Source of the DNA: Prillingera fragicola
Taxonomy: Eukaryota > Basidiomycota > Tremellomycetes > Trichosporonales > Trichosporonaceae
Length of the DNA: 64,000 nt
Assembly (NCBI GenBank): GCA_002335605.1
Contig: BEDY01000011.1
Coordinates: forward strand, 591,673 to 655,672
Direction: 5' to 3'
Shown here: in pieces, positions 1 to 12,158 of the stretch
Numbering within the stretch: position 1 is the stretch's first letter
How the letters are laid out: each line of letters opens with the position of its first letter
Made by a program: the position numbers and the translations under genes
The notes under the pieces: generated by a model
The model's database searches: none
What the model was told of the DNA's origin: nothing
Seen by the model: the letters and a program-made list of their open reading frames with translations, nothing else

Positions 1-471
1 GAGGTTGTAAAACGAGAGCAGGATAGTGGTGCCACCGAATCTGGGTACATTAGCGCCATGTTTTGAGCGCGATCCAGACAGGACTGCATGCGTAGGCGAG
101 AGATTGCACGCAGGTCGGGAGTCCCAGTGCCACACTGGGTGGGGCCACACATGGAGGCAAGCGACGAGGCACCGTCGATCACACATGCGATAACCACCGG
201 AACCAAAAGGCTCCAACCCACACAACATGCCCTGCCTCTGACGAGGACTGCCTCTGACGACGACACTCGCTGCTGCTGAACTAGACACTCACGCCATGAG
301 ACCAAGAGGAGCCGGGTTGGCCAGCTTGCGGTGGAACACTGGGAAGGCGGGTTGGCTCGAGTCCGCGGGGTGACCACCTGGGGTGATGAAGCGCGAGACA
401 TTGGCGCCAGACGTGTAGCCGTTCTCGGCCTGAGCCTGAGCGTGGGTCTTCTCAACAGAGGCAGCAGACAT
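1..471 (-). CDS. GPR1/FUN34/YaaH (ATO) acetate transporter, 5' part only
   Basis: Two exons are visible, 471..293 and 40..1, and the gene runs off the left edge. Exon 1 encodes a polar N-terminal tail ending in NPAPLGLM, the NPAPLG signature of the ATO/YaaH acetate and ammonium transporter family. A GTGAGT donor follows codon phase 2. The acceptor TACCCAG at 41 restores the frame as AFGGTTILLSFYNL, which fits the first membrane helix. The protein should sit in the plasma membrane and import acetate or related short monocarboxylates. Start ATG at 471 is the first in frame before the conserved tail. A TATA-like box lies about 70 nt upstream. Family assignment is firm; substrate cannot be judged from the fragment. 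Confidence 0.82.
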
Positions 472-3400
472 ATTTTCTAGGGTGAGAATAGTGGTTTGGG
501 ACAAGGATGTGGGGCCATGGGGGCACCAATGTGCACTCTTTATAGTTGGCGGGCTAACCGCTACCTCTCCACAACAACCTTGCCCTCGTTTGGAGCCCTG
601 CCATGACCAGCGACGCGGCAACAACCATAAGTGGTGTGTGCCTGGGGAGTTAGAGCGTTTCCCTATGGCCCAGAAATGGCCAGCCTCCACCTCCTCCGTC
701 TTGACATTGGTGGCCGCAGGCCGCCGGCTATGCGCACCGGCGGCAAAATGCACGCTATTGCCAAGGTCGTCCCCACGTAGGTTGCAGGATTGCAGACGAG
801 TCGGTAGGAGCGATCGTAGGCCCTAATCGGCCGGGTGTTGCTCGATGGTTGGCTAGGAGTGCCCGCAGGAACAAGTCTCGGTGGCTTTGGTCGTCACAAA
901 CCGCCGGGGGACCGCCGCGGCATAACAATGTCGGGGTCATGTGCGAAACGGTTGCTCTGCAGTGGGACCTGCTTGCGTGGGGTGTGTTTTCTCAAGCGAG
1001 CTTGCTCGAGAGGTGGACCTTTTCGCACCACAAGGGCATCATCGCACATGGCCGTAGGCGGGAGACCCGTGACTTCATCGGTACTGGTGGAGGTTTGCGT
1101 CCAAATTGGCCCACCATACGAAGTGGGGTAGGTAGGCACTGTGAATCGACAAACTCCTGAGCTTGTAAGAATTTCTTCGTGATCTCCGCCCTTTGCGTCC
1201 ATTGATTCAGCCGGGCCGGCCCAATCACTGGTACGTACTTGCTCGTCATCTGCGGTTATTTTGCCTGGTTTCTGGGTATCGGTGTGTTCTGTAAGGCGGT
1301 TGCGGAGATTAGACGGCCCTGATCTGTCCATCACTCGTGGCCCCACATGCTCCCCCTGAGCCCTGACTCGCCCGCCCTGAAAGTAGTTGACCCTCCCTCC
1401 TCTGCTGATGGCAATGACAGTCTCGGCTTGCTCGTCTTGCAGGGAATGTAGCAGCGGATTCCGATGCCAACGTCCTCGTCGTCTCTATGCACCGGCAGGC
1501 GACCTTGCCGATGTCAAGGCCCTGGAAGTGACCGCGGGGTCCTCCATTGCAGGGTGCTATCGCCGACGCCGATGCCGCTCACTACCTGTGGCCCCGCGTG
1601 GGGCAGCTCCGCAGTCTAGCTCTGAGCGGATACATGACACCCGATCGCGAGGCGTGCTGAACCGAGCGGGTGGAAGGCGGGTTACAGCTTTGGCAGTGCG
1701 AGCAAGACGCCTTGGCAGGCTATTCCGGGCGAGCGAGATGATGTTGATGAAGAGGTGTACCGCGAAATGAAGAGTGGGTGCACACCAAGTGCGGGCGAGA
1801 TGCGGGTGATGGTGAGGGGGGAATAGAGCGATTGTGAGGATCGACTTGTCCATCAAGCTAGGTGTAGCCCAGACTGGTATAGCGTCAGCGTGTGTTACGT
1901 GTAGACGACTTACAAGCAGGGAGTGCTTGACAGCCTAGGCGGAGACAAACTCGGGATGCCGTCGAAGGCGAAGGGTGGATATTAGCCGCCTTCGCGCTCA
2001 AAAACATGCCGAGGCCATCAAAACAAGTGAGGGGGATACTAGAGTGTCGACGATCATTCATGTCGTCCTTTAAGTATTGAGGCGCAGATGTTCTTGAAAA
2101 GCCTTGGCAGCTCTTACCGCCCTCGCCGGCCGCTGCGGAAGCGAGTACCAGCACTGACAAGCTGGTAAGGCTTGGCAGAGCTTTATTGCTGCTTGGCTCT
2201 TCACGTGTGAGACCGGGCTGGTGCAGGCGAGGAGTGCCATGCCCGCTTTGCAGCGGCAGCGATGGACGCGCCTGGGTGGCCGCTTGATCTCGGGTGGTAC
2301 CCAAAAAGTGGGTTGAAGGTTCGGGTGCTGGGACCTGCCCAGCCAGTGATCGCCTTGGCGTTCCAATGGTGGGTTCCGACATTTGAGGATTTGGGTGAGT
2401 GACCGCTATAGCATGGCTGCCTGCGTAGGGACGTTCACTGGAACGAGCGCCGTCTAACCGAATCCATGGCGGTGGCTATAGTCGACAAGTAGTGGTCGGG
2501 TGAGATGCGAACATGGGCCAGGCACCACCACCAGCACGCAATGCCACTCAACGCCTGTACTCACCGCCGGCACCACTACGACGCATCTGCGCGCGAAGCA
2601 AAACGTATGCTGTAGTCAAGAACGCAAGCGATAGGGGCTCTCAACGCTCTCCACCTCCTGTAGCTATATAACAACCATCACCACAAGGTGTTATGGTGCG
2701 AAATGGACGGAATCAGAGTTTGGCGGCTCGGCAGTCAGGCAGCCACGGCCGTACGCGGCATGACTGGAGGATGACCTGCTGCCAGGCTGGCGTCTTGGTG
2801 GGCGTTCTGTGGATTGCTCGCAAAGCACTGTGGCCCCCTGGGGTGTAATCCTGAGCTCCCTGGATGTGGAGTGCATGCGTTGACGTGGGCGGGTGGTGAG
2901 GGTTGGCCGGCGTCTAGGTCGGTCTCTACGCGTTGATGGTCGAGTTGGGATACCGAACTCTCTTCGGTCACGAGGTTTGAAGTGGGATAGAATGTTGACT
3001 CACCATGAGGTTATGGGAGAGGGCTACAGAGGATCAAGGAGGAATATATGTGAGCACGGGGCACGAGTCAACTGCAGGAAGAGATCGGGTGTGGGCTCGG
3101 AACGGTGTTGGGTGGCGGGGACTCGGCTCTGGGTCGCTTGCGCGACCTTTGCAGGCGGCCAAGGATCTCGCCCACTCATGTCTCAACCCGGTCTCTTCCG
3201 GTGCTCATTCTCTCAGTCTCATTCTGTGTAGACGCATGTGTAGACGCACCGTGCAGGAGAACTCAGTTGTCAGTCTGCGTTAAGTACTGATAAGATGCAA
3301 GGTACCCGAGATCACACTGCCGAGGTATCCAGTGGCAGGTGGAAGTGATCTGACATGCTGGCTCGCATTAGCCCAATGCAAGTGATGGGCGACTGTTGAT

Positions 3401-3517
3401 CAGCGGACAAACCGACCTCACAATTTTCAACGATTCATGTCATACAGTGATTCTAATTCACAACGCTTGGTCCGAGTCGCGTGTATTGTTTTCAGCTTTG
3501 AAGGTGCTCGTAAATCA
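472..3517. other. 3 kb with no recognisable gene
   Basis: Besides the transporter promoter I see no coding region. The longest open frames give arginine- and serine-rich, cysteine-scattered translations without domains or plausible splice joins. No tRNA-like fold or repeat array was found by eye. Confidence 0.5.
538..544 (-). promoter_or_regulatory. TATA-like box of the acetate transporter gene
   Basis: TATAAAG on the minus strand, about 70 nt upstream of the ATG at 471. Spacing matches the TATA-like boxes before other genes in this window. Position-based inference only. Confidence 0.4.
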
Positions 3518-4894
3518 CTAGTTATCAGCCCACGTTAACTGTGCAGTACTCACCATCATCTCCCACTCCATCTCATCGTCCATGTCGATTTCAAAGGCGG
3601 GGTCACCACCCCACTCCTCTTCATCGCGTGCCGAAACAGTGCTAACCTCCATAAAGGCAACCTTGCGCCTGCGCTTCAGCCGGTCGGCGAGGTACCGGTT
3701 AGAGTCGGCCCAGTAAGCCTCGCCCCAGCCATTCCTCTCGGCCCACGCAGGCGGAACACGCTCGGCAGCCCACGTCGCGACGAGAGCAGCACGGAGGCCG
3801 ATGGCGCAGTCGTCGCATTCGACACCCAGGACGGGGTCGCCGCGCGCCGCGCTCACAAACGCCTGCAGATCCTGAGGGCGCGAGGCCATGGTCCGCGCTG
3901 CGCGCGCGAGGGCGAGTGTCGCCGCCTTGCACTGGGTCGCGCAGCACGACCACAGGTCCGAGGCGCGCAGCTCTGGCACGGTGCTGTGCGCGCGCACCGA
4001 GAAGGTGGGGAGCATGCCGGGGAGCGGCGAGTGGGTCTTGCTCGGCGTCGCGCGGCCGCTTGCACGACCACTCGTGCGCCCACTTGCGATGGGCGCACTG
4101 ACGCCCTCGCCGGCCAGCCAGCCGACAAAGGCGTACCACGCATCGACGTAGCCAGGCTGCTCATCCGAGTCTTCCTGCTCGGGACCGTCCTCGTCGGCTA
4201 GCGCGTCGAGGACGTGGTCGCGGCGGTGGAAAAACTGCTTGAGCTGGACCAAGGCTCGGGGAGCGCGGGCTTCCAGCGTGCACTCGTCCCAGGGGCCGAG
4301 GTCGCCAAGGTGCACGCTCGTGTCGAGGAGGTCGGCCTTGTAGGCGTCCAGGACGCTGTCGCTGGGAGCGGGTGCGTTTTTCGGGGGCACAGTAGAGGCG
4401 AGTGCCAGTGCTGCGAGAGTGTACCGGGTAAAGGGGCTGCGCGGACGGGCGGCCAAGGGGATGAGGATGGGACCGAGGTCGTAGGCAAAGGCGAGTGCGA
4501 TTGCGGCGTCCAAAAACGACTCGTCAATGGGGAGGGGTCCGTCAGACACGTTGTGCGTCGGACCATAGGTGTGGGCGCTGTGAAATGCGTCATTGGTCTG
4601 CGCACGCGAAGGAGTCGGTGTGCGCGGTACGTTTCCTTGGGGAGCGGGCGCTACGAGTGGCAGGACCGAAAGAGCATACGCGAGAGCACCGCCGGTGGCC
4701 TCGGGGAGGTCAATAGACTGGTGCGTGTCGGCAGGCTGGAGAGTGGAGAAAAAGTTGGAGACGGACGCGAGCTGCTCCAGGTTGGCACGAAAGCACAGCC
4801 CGTCAGACGACTTGAGCATCGTGCTGCCAATGGCATGTTCTGGGTGCAAGCATGGGTCTGGAGGCGCTGGAGTGGGCATGGGAGAGGCGTGCAT
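3518..4894 (-). CDS. BTB/POZ-like domain protein
   Basis: A single open frame gives about 458 residues from the ATG at 4894; the frame stays open upstream to 4939 but only from a TTG. Residues about 25-75 (SSDGLCFRANLEQLASVS, then a short IDLPEATGGAL stretch) match the start of fungal BTB/POZ folds, where an 'SSDGxxF' hairpin precedes a helix and an 'IxLPE' strand. The rest is alanine-rich and poorly conserved, with an acidic tail. BTB proteins are usually dimerisation or cullin-adaptor modules; no second domain is visible. At the 3' end GTGAGT at 3553 and CTGATAACTAG at 3518 could form a 36-nt intron, after which TGA follows at once, so splicing would only remove the last 11 residues. Confidence 0.6.
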   Translation of the reverse strand: MHASPMPTPAPPDPCLHPEHAIGSTMLKSSDGLCFRANLEQLASVSNFFSTLQPADTHQSIDLPEATGGALAYALSVLPLVAPAPQGNVPRTPTPSRAQTNDAFHSAHTYGPTHNVSDGPLPIDESFLDAAIALAFAYDLGPILIPLAARPRSPFTRYTLAALALASTVPPKNAPAPSDSVLDAYKADLLDTSVHLGDLGPWDECTLEARAPRALVQLKQFFHRRDHVLDALADEDGPEQEDSDEQPGYVDAWYAFVGWLAGEGVSAPIASGRTSGRASGRATPSKTHSPLPGMLPTFSVRAHSTVPELRASDLWSCCATQCKAATLALARAARTMASRPQDLQAFVSAARGDPVLGVECDDCAIGLRAALVATWAAERVPPAWAERNGWGEAYWADSNRYLADRLKRRRKVAFMEVSTVSARDEEEWGGDPAFEIDMDDEMEWEMMVSTAQLTWADN

Positions 4895-5850
4895 CTTGGA
4901 GAGGCTTGAATCGACAAAGTGTCGTCGCGGTCGTGCCAAGTGCTAAGAGTGTTAGAGTGTTAGGTGAGATGTGAGAAAGACAGTGTAGTTGTGAGAGATG
5001 ATATAGTGCAGAGAGTGTAGCCGAGGAATCGCGACGTCAGAGCATTGCAGCAGTCTTGAATGGCACCGCTACCCAAGACACAAACCGTGTGAACGAGGAC
5101 AAGCCGGGCATGAGCGTTGCCGGGGTGGCATGGCTTGCAGGGCTTGCGGCGCATTCCGAACAATAACAATTGCCTGGCTGAGGAGACGATGGCGTTTGAG
5201 ACAGGCACATGACATGGAGGCGTCCTGAAAGAGTCATAACAAACAGATATACTGGGCATTGTATTGTGGATCCTGGACAGTTGCAGCAGACTTGGACGCT
5301 TGGGATAAAGAGAGATGCGTTCATGAAACAGAGAATCAGTGCTCGATCTGGGTGCTTGGATGCTGCTCAAAAAGTTACGTAATGAAGAACGCACACCAAG
5401 TCCGCAGGCGTGCCAAACAAATAGGCGCTGGCACATGCCTAACGGTTGCCTGCGCGCCTAGACCTGGCCTCTTGGTCGCCGCCTCGGTCTCCATGAGCGG
5501 CGTTGGTCAGAGACCACTGTACACCATTCTTTAGTGCACCATGCATTCCATACGATCACTACAGCCACCACCGGCAGAAGCGGGGATCCTATGGCGGTAG
5601 CGTGCTGCACTCGCCTCGCAAGGGCCAGCCACCTGAAGGCCCCGTGGGTCCCAACTTGGCTAGTACGCGCGCATTGACGCAAGCTCGGAGCTACGGCTCA
5701 GGTCGGGGACGCCATCCGCCACCTGTTGGGGCACGGTGTACACCTTGTTGTTCCTCCAAACTTGACAGTAGCGCGCTTGGTCCCATATAATTAGCATTGC
5801 CATCTGCCCAGAGGCTCCTGCTTTCTCGCCACCGGCCTGTTCTATCCGCA
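4895..5850. other. Divergent promoter region between BTB gene and flavin monooxygenase
   Basis: Both flanking genes point outward, so this 956-bp stretch should hold both promoters. Near the BTB start it is rich in short pyrimidine/purine runs on the template; a TATA-like box is at 5785. No gene is seen. Confidence 0.5.
5785..5793 (+). promoter_or_regulatory. TATA-like box
   Basis: ATATAATTA, 58 nt before the ATG at 5851 of the flavin monooxygenase. Inferred from position and sequence. Confidence 0.4.
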
Positions 5851-7775
5851 ATGAGTCCCTCAGTCGCAATCGTCGGCGCTGGGTGAGTTCTACTTAAAAG
5901 TGTAAACAAAACCCTAACATCTTGCAGCATCGGCGGCATTTGTCTCGCGCTCGACCTGCAGAAGATTGGTGTTAATGACTATACAGTGAGCACGCTGTAG
6001 GAGACGCTTCTGACGTGCCAGATATACGAGATCGAGGAAGGCGTTGGAGGAACATGGTACCAGAACCGTTACCCGTAAGCTCCTTTAGTTTCTGACACTG
6101 CTGACAGACAGTGGCTGCCGTTGCGACGTCGCTGCGATATTGTACTCGCACTCGCAGCACCAGAACCCATACTGGTCGCAGACACACCCGCCTCGTTCAG
6201 AGATTTTGGAATGTAAGGGCTCGTGCATGACACACGCGCTGACTCTAGATTGGCAGAACGTGGCAAAGACGCAGGGCATCGACCGCCATGTTAGGTTTCG
6301 CCACCGCTTTGTCTCGGCAGTATGGGACGAGGCGACCAACTTGTATACTTTGACGGTGCACGACGAGGCCAAGGGTGAGGACGTTGTGACAAAGGTCAAC
6401 GTGCTCGTCTCTGCCATCGGCGCCTTTGCCCATCCCCTCACGCCCAAGCTCAAGGGCGAGGACGAGTTCAAGGGTCTCGTGGTGCATGCTGCGCGCTGGC
6501 CGTTTGATCTCGATTACAAGACCTTCAAGGGCAAAAAAGTCGCGGTCATTGGTAACGGGTGTGCTGGTACGCAGATAGTGAGCACGATCGGTGCCGAGCC
6601 CGATATCGAGGTTGTTGCCATTGCCCGTTCGCCGCATTGGTATCTCAACAAGTGAGTCTGCGTTACATTCAGCAGTTGACAGTAGCTCTGGCCGCCCGCG
6701 CAACTCGGTGCCGTACTCTGACGGCCACCGCAAGATGTGGGCAAACTTTCCTTTCATCCAGCACATTTCGCGCGCGCTCTTCTACCTTGCCAGTGACGCG
6801 GTCTGGGTGCTCTTTCCGCTGAAGAATGCCTGGATTCGCAACGCCCAGCAAAAGAAGCTCGAGGCGTGGCAGCGTTCCGTCATGCCAAAAGAGTATGGCG
6901 ATGCCGGTATTCCAGATTTTCGTGAGTGACAGCGTAAACCTTGGCTGACAGTAGCCATCGGCGCCAAGCGCTTTGTCATCGAGGACGGCTACTTTGACGC
7001 CATGTCCAAGCCCAACGTCACCCCGGTATGGGGTGACCTCACAGGACTGACGCCCACCGGTGTGGAGATTAGCGACGGACGGACCTTTGACGCCGACGTT
7101 GTCGTGTTTGCGTCCGGCTTTGACATTGAAGCAAACGGTCTCGACATTCGCGGCGCAGAAGCAAAGATTCGCGACTATGCCCACGCCTCGGACATTCCTC
7201 AGTACCACGGCATGATCACGCCGGGCATTCCCAACTTTTTCACCCTCCTCGGCGGATTCTCTGCACCGGGCCACTCGTCGGTCGTCTTCATCCTCGAGTC
7301 CCAGGCAGCATACATCATGCAGCTCATCCGCGCCATGAGGGATAACCACATCCCCCGGCTCGACATCAAGCGCGACGCCACCCTCAAGTGGATGGCCGCC
7401 ACGCAGGCCGCGGCAGACAAGACGGTGTGGACAAAGGCCAAGTCGTACATGCGCGCCAACGGGGGTACTGGTCGTGTGTGGACGCACTACCCGGGTCCGA
7501 TCGGGTACATCTGGTGGGAGAACCTGTATCCCGTCTGGTCGCACTGGAATGGCGCCGAACGGCTCAGTGTACGCCAGCGGGCGCGCAGAGCTGCTGCGAT
7601 TCTTGCCGTCGTGGCTTTGGTTGCAGCTGTGGTGGCGTCGACGGACCTCGGCAAGGCTTTCCTTGCAGCGGTGCTCCCTGGCGCACAGGATTCGACGTGG
7701 GCTGCGCCGGTCTGGGGGAATGTGAGCACGACGGTCGGTGCGTGGAAGTCGAGCCTCACCAGCCTGCTTAGGTAG
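5851..7775 (+). CDS. Baeyer-Villiger-type flavin monooxygenase (7 exons)
   Basis: Exons 5851..5882, 5928..5985, 6022..6074, 6112..6212, 6249..6651, 6683..6921 and 6952..7775 join in frame to 569 residues; the six introns are 30-45 nt. The protein opens with the FAD-binding GAGIGG (residues 9-14), then GGTWYQNRYPG. FKGLVVHAARW (155-165) fits the Baeyer-Villiger fingerprint FxGxxxHxxxW exactly, and a second dinucleotide fold GNGCAG follows near 183-188. The family inserts one oxygen atom from O2 using NADPH and FAD, making esters or lactones from ketones. The last 60 residues contain a hydrophobic segment (AAAILAVVALVAAVVA) that could anchor the enzyme to a membrane. The substrate cannot be predicted. 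Confidence 0.9.
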
Positions 7776-8919
7776 GGCGTAATAGATGCATTGATTCCAA
7801 GTCGCGTTATAGGCGCGCTGGCTTCTCCAATAGATTTATCAAACCTGCCCAAGCTCAGACGCATGCATAAACCAGACCACAGCTCTCACGGGAGCTGGGT
7901 CGTATCCATGTAACAACTCAGACAGCCTGATAACAAGCCCCGCCAATAGCCCCCGATGCGAGCCGCTACCGGAACGGTATGCGCGGTGATGCGTTTTTGC
8001 CCTAATTCCTCCATGACGACACCATAATGCCAAGCCCTGTCAGAATTTATCAGAGGGGGTAGTAGCCCTCTGAATGCTGCATATACTCCATCAAAAGGTA
8101 CTGAGAGGTAAAGTCGAGGGCTTTTTTTGGGCGTGCCAGTCCACCATGGTTGTGCACGACGTCATGCACAGCTTGCAGCGGTGGCGTCGGTGCGAGGGGT
8201 TGCGGCGATGGTGCGAATCGATCCCCGGACGTTGGTGCGGGGTCAGGCACCATTGGCTGATGGCTGTGGCATGATTGAGGAGGGGTGTTTGCTCGCAAGC
8301 TGAAGAGTGGGACAAGACATGGGACGCAGTGCAGTGCGAAGTGCATTGTATCGTTGTAGGTAAAACAATTACCAATGACCCGTATCTTGTATCCAACTGA
8401 GAACGATTAACGCATGGGCATTCTGACAACAGAGTCCAAGGATAGCTTGAAGTCCGTCACATTGGTAATTGTTATAAGTTGTTCGCTCTGAAGAACCCAC
8501 AGTCGCCCAAATAATTGGCACGACTGCCATTATACCCTTGTCTTTCTCTTTCGCAAGCAGCTGAACCAACCGACCCTCTGTTCATGGTCAGAAAAAATTA
8601 TTGCCATTTAATTTCAGAGTTGTACCACGTACTGGAGTGCAGCTTCCCTAGCCGTGTGCTATCGCCTGGCATAAATGCATGACAGTAAATTCTTCTTGCT
8701 GCCCTTGCCATAGATCTGATTCCTGGACACGCAGGTGAACTTGATATCGAGACATCACGCACGATTTGGGTATCAAGGCGAGTCAAGGAGTGAGTATGTG
8801 TACGTAAGAGCTCTGTTGTGAGGTTGAAGCGTTTACGTAAAAGTATCCCGGCCTGGCATGTTGACAACCACTCTGCTGTTAACTTTCGTCTCACTTAACC
8901 ACTCGCCTGTTCTATCAGA
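7776..8919. other. Intergenic, nothing recognised
   Basis: 1.1 kb of lower-GC sequence between two plus-strand genes. Open frames on both strands are short and lack domains. It should contain the terminator of the monooxygenase and the promoter of the small gene at 8920. Confidence 0.45.
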
Positions 8920-9475
8920 ATGAGCGAACCTCCTCCGCCCTACCAACGCCATGACTATCAGCCTATCCCGAAATCCAGCACCCCAGCCGCTGAACCGCAG
9001 ACCAACCCTAGCTCGACGGAACAGGAAAGGTGGGACATTCTCTGACATTTGCCACCCGGAGCAAAGCTCTTGGCTTGCCGTTGCGATCATGCGAAGGCAG
9101 CAGCGTCGTCTCTAGCAGAACTGACAGACCAGGGACGCAGATAATGACAATTCATCAGGCTTTCTGTGCTGCGCCGTGACCGTTGCTGTAATCGTCGGCA
9201 TCGCGATTGCCGGATGCGAGTGCGACCACGACGGTGGCTACGGCCACGACCATGGCGGCCATAGCTCCAACCATCATGGCAGCGGCGCCTGGGCAGACTC
9301 TGACGTTCTCCTTTTACCTTCCTCCAACCAGGGGTGCTTCCCAAACCGGCCAGAGCGCGCTCCGGAGCGTCAGCGTAATCCTGGCAACGGTTATCAGGCT
9401 CGGCAGCCACGACGACAGGATCCGATGACGAGACCTCTTCTGCCGGCGCAGTCATCTCCACCACCGAGTCCATGA
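8920..9475 (+). CDS. Small single-pass membrane protein, Pro-rich N-terminus, His/Gly-rich tail (tentative)
   Basis: Proposed exons 8920..9029 and 9133..9475 give 150 residues. The N-terminus is polar and proline-rich (MSEPPPPYQRHDYQPIP). After the join comes one hydrophobic stretch, LCCAVTVAVIVGIAIAGC, followed by a His/Gly/Asp-rich segment (HDGGYGHDHGGHSSNHHG) that could bind metal. The donor GTGGGA is weak; the acceptor CAG at 9132 is preceded by an AACTGAC branch-like sequence and is the one that keeps the hydrophobic frame open. I do not recognise a family. An open frame on the opposite strand overlaps it, so strand and exon limits are uncertain. Confidence 0.38.
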
Positions 9476-10271
9476 ACTCGAGAAGAACTCGAGAAGCCAT
9501 GTGTCCAACTCTGCCACCATACTCTGCATCCTCGAGCGACACGGTGATCAGCCTGATGTGCGGGGCGTAGAGGGCGCGGGCGTTGCCCTGATCAGCAGTG
9601 TGTCACTAGCTGTTATCACCGTCCTGTGCCGAATCTCAACTTTTGCCTCCAGCTTCGGTGTCTCGGCTGTGGTGCAGAGACCGACACAGAGGCAGCATCG
9701 ATTGCGACGGATTTGGGCTCCTTCTACCGACTAGGGGGCGCGGCTGGCTCTGCCCATCTCTTAGTCATTCCTGAGTTCAAATCGTATCCGAATGAAGCTC
9801 AATTTTTTGGTAGGCTTGTGGCATGATGAGGGAGGACCGCTACATGAGGTGCGAGATCCAGAGGCAGGTATCCCTGTACCTTCGAACAGGGCATGGTGCC
9901 GGAATGCGGCCAAACAAACGCTGACATGAGGGTGCTTGTGCGCAATACTGGCAAGCGCGACGAAGGGTGAATGGGATAAGCCATGTTGTCTGTGTACATT
10001 GAGGATGCTGACAATTCTCGCCCTGAGAACTCGCCGCACTGTCCCGGGAAGAAGCACACCCCTCAAGCCACAATGACTATCAGGTGGATAGTGCGCATTA
10101 CACGCTATCGGTGTGGAAGACAAACAAGGCTTCGGAATAGTCAAGATGCGAAGCACACGCGGGGGCGAGATGAGTCGACACGACTTTGGCCTGCCCTCCG
10201 GCCTATAACTACCCATGCACCGTCCACCATCTCGCCATCAGACTAGAGGTAGGCCTTATTCTCATTCAGAA
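9476..10271. other. Intergenic, nothing recognised
   Basis: About 800 bp without convincing coding signal or repeats. Confidence 0.4.
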
Positions 10272-10631
10272 ATGCTCTCCTCTCCCAAGACCGTTCCCCT
10301 TCCGTTGGCCCGTATTGACGTAACCCACCGCATCCGCCGGCGCATCCACGCCATGGTCGGCATCGCACCCTTTGCTTATCAAACGTCTCCCGTCTCCCCG
10401 GCGGCAACCTCTTTGTCCTCGGGCTCTCGTGGAGCAGACACTCTACCCTCTCCCATAACCGGTTCGGCCAGGCCGTTTGCTCACTACAACATTAGCGAGC
10501 TGGACCGCGCACTCGACGCCTGGGCCACATATTACGCCAATCTCCGCGGCGGTGGCGAGGAGGGGATGGTGGAGGCAGCCGAGATTGTTAGGCGTGAGTT
10601 GGTGGGAGAGCTGAGGTTGCGCGATGAGTGA
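10272..10631 (+). CDS. Small hypothetical protein
   Basis: An uninterrupted frame of 119 residues starts at ATG 10272; an in-frame ATG at 10215 is a less likely start because its extension is low-complexity. The C-terminal half looks like folded protein, with a helical acidic stretch around LDRALDAWATYYANL and EAAEIVRRELVGELR. The N-terminal half is Ser/Pro-rich. No domain is recognised. It ends 175 bp before the stop of the convergent salicylate-type monooxygenase gene. Confidence 0.45.
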   Translation: MLSSPKTVPLPLARIDVTHRIRRRIHAMVGIAPFAYQTSPVSPAATSLSSGSRGADTLPSPITGSARPFAHYNISELDRALDAWATYYANLRGGGEEGMVEAAEIVRRELVGELRLRDE

Positions 10632-10806
10632 GGTATTAGTGCATACAAGAATGAGTCCGTTAGGTGGTATACACACCGTTCAGTACAATGGTTGCTGGTG
10701 AGCGCCTCGGGAGTCTGAGACTCGAAACTCACGAACTGATGACTCAGCCTGAATGTGTGGTTAACTTTGAGGTAGACCCAGAGACTTAATACCTGCATAC
10801 CCTACC

Positions 10807-12158
10807 CTACACGAACCTTGCCTCGAGATCCTTGACCGCATCCTGGCACATCTTGGGCACATCTCCCAGAAAGATTTTGCTGCACCTCTCCCTCAACTCT
10901 GGCTCAATCTTGCGCATATCACTCCCAGCCCCCTCGGCCATAAAGTCGAACAGGTTGCCCGTCCGGCGTGAGCTCTCGACGAGCCACTGGCCACGCTCCC
11001 GGCGTGCTGCGTCGTAGGCCTCAAACACAGCCTCGACATCCGCAGGCGAGGTGCGGCCAGCTCCAACAGCGTGCTTGATCAGTGCGGCGAGCACTGCCGA
11101 GTCCTCGAGGCAGAATCCCGCTCCGGCACCATGGTGCGGCGAGGTCGCGTGGGCGGCGTCGCCGACAAGACATGCGCGGCCCTTGTTGAACCGCGGAACA
11201 GGGTTCTCGAGGAGGTCAAAGATTGCCCACTGCTTGTCAGCTCTGCCCCCACGCATAGACTCACAATACTGAGCTCCTCATCACACATCGCCAGAAGCTT
11301 GAGCACATTCGGGCTCCAGCCCTCAAAGTCGCGCAGGACGTCAGAGCGCTTGCCTGGCTTGGTGAGGCGTTCGGGGTCGGCCCACTCGCCCTCGTCGTTC
11401 CGGAAGGCTACAATGTTGAGCGTCTTGTTGTGGTTGACGGGGAACGTGAGCATGTGGCCGTTGGGACCGAGCTGGATGTCAGCACTTGTTCAGTAGCGAG
11501 GACTCACATGCATGAACGAGTTCTTGCCCATCTCCTCTCCGACGACAGCGCTGGCTTCATCAATGTCCACAAGACCGCGGTAGGCATATTTGTGGGTGTA
11601 GGTTGCCTGGTGCTGAGGGCCAAAGAGCACGCGACGGGTGCGACTCTTGATACCGTCACAACCGATGACAGCGTCGGCGGTCGCCTCGGTGCCATCGGCA
11701 AACTTGAGCACCATCTTGCCATCCTCACGCTCGACCACATCCTCGAGCACCTTGCCAAACCTGGCCATCTCCTTGGGCACGAGCTTGACGATTTCGTCGA
11801 GAAACCTGGCGCGATGAACACCGCTCTGGCCCAGCGAGTTGCAGATCGTAAAGTCGATGGTCTCGACATAGTCCGGCTTGTCGCCAGCGTACGCATCCGT
11901 AAAGTCAAACCACACGTCGGCCTTGTCCTTTGACGTGTTGAACGTTGCGACTTTTTCAAACGCCTCGTACACTCCGCAAGCGCGCATGGCCGCAACAGCA
12001 TTGGGGCCAAAGGAGACTCCGGCGCCGATCTCGCCAAACGCGCGTGCACGCTCGTACACTGTCACCTTGAGGCCAGGTGTGTCTTGCAGTGCCCGTGCGA
12101 GGCCGATGCCAGAGATTCCGCCCCCGACGATTGCGAGCTCGAGTGGTGCAGCTGTCAT
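10807..12158 (-). CDS. Salicylate hydroxylase-type FAD monooxygenase
   Basis: Exons 12158..11508, 11471..11265 and 11229..10807 give 426 residues, the usual size of single-component FAD aromatic hydroxylases. GGGISG (12-17) binds the ADP part of FAD; the mid-protein GCDGIKSR carries the DG motif for FAD/NADPH; LVGDAAHATSPHHGAG carries the GD motif for the FAD ribityl chain. Members hydroxylate aromatic acids with NAD(P)H and O2; salicylate 1-monooxygenase, making catechol, is the closest named type, but 6-hydroxynicotinate- or kynurenine-like substrates are possible. No signal peptide. Introns are 35-37 nt. A strong TATA-like box is 38-46 nt upstream. The next gene upstream on the same strand is an MFS carrier, which could supply substrate. 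Confidence 0.88.

Noticed and set aside
9087..9542. 151-codon minus-strand frame opposite the small membrane protein
   Set aside because: Its second half is almost pure Arg/Ser/His, as expected for the antisense of the His/Gly-rich region.
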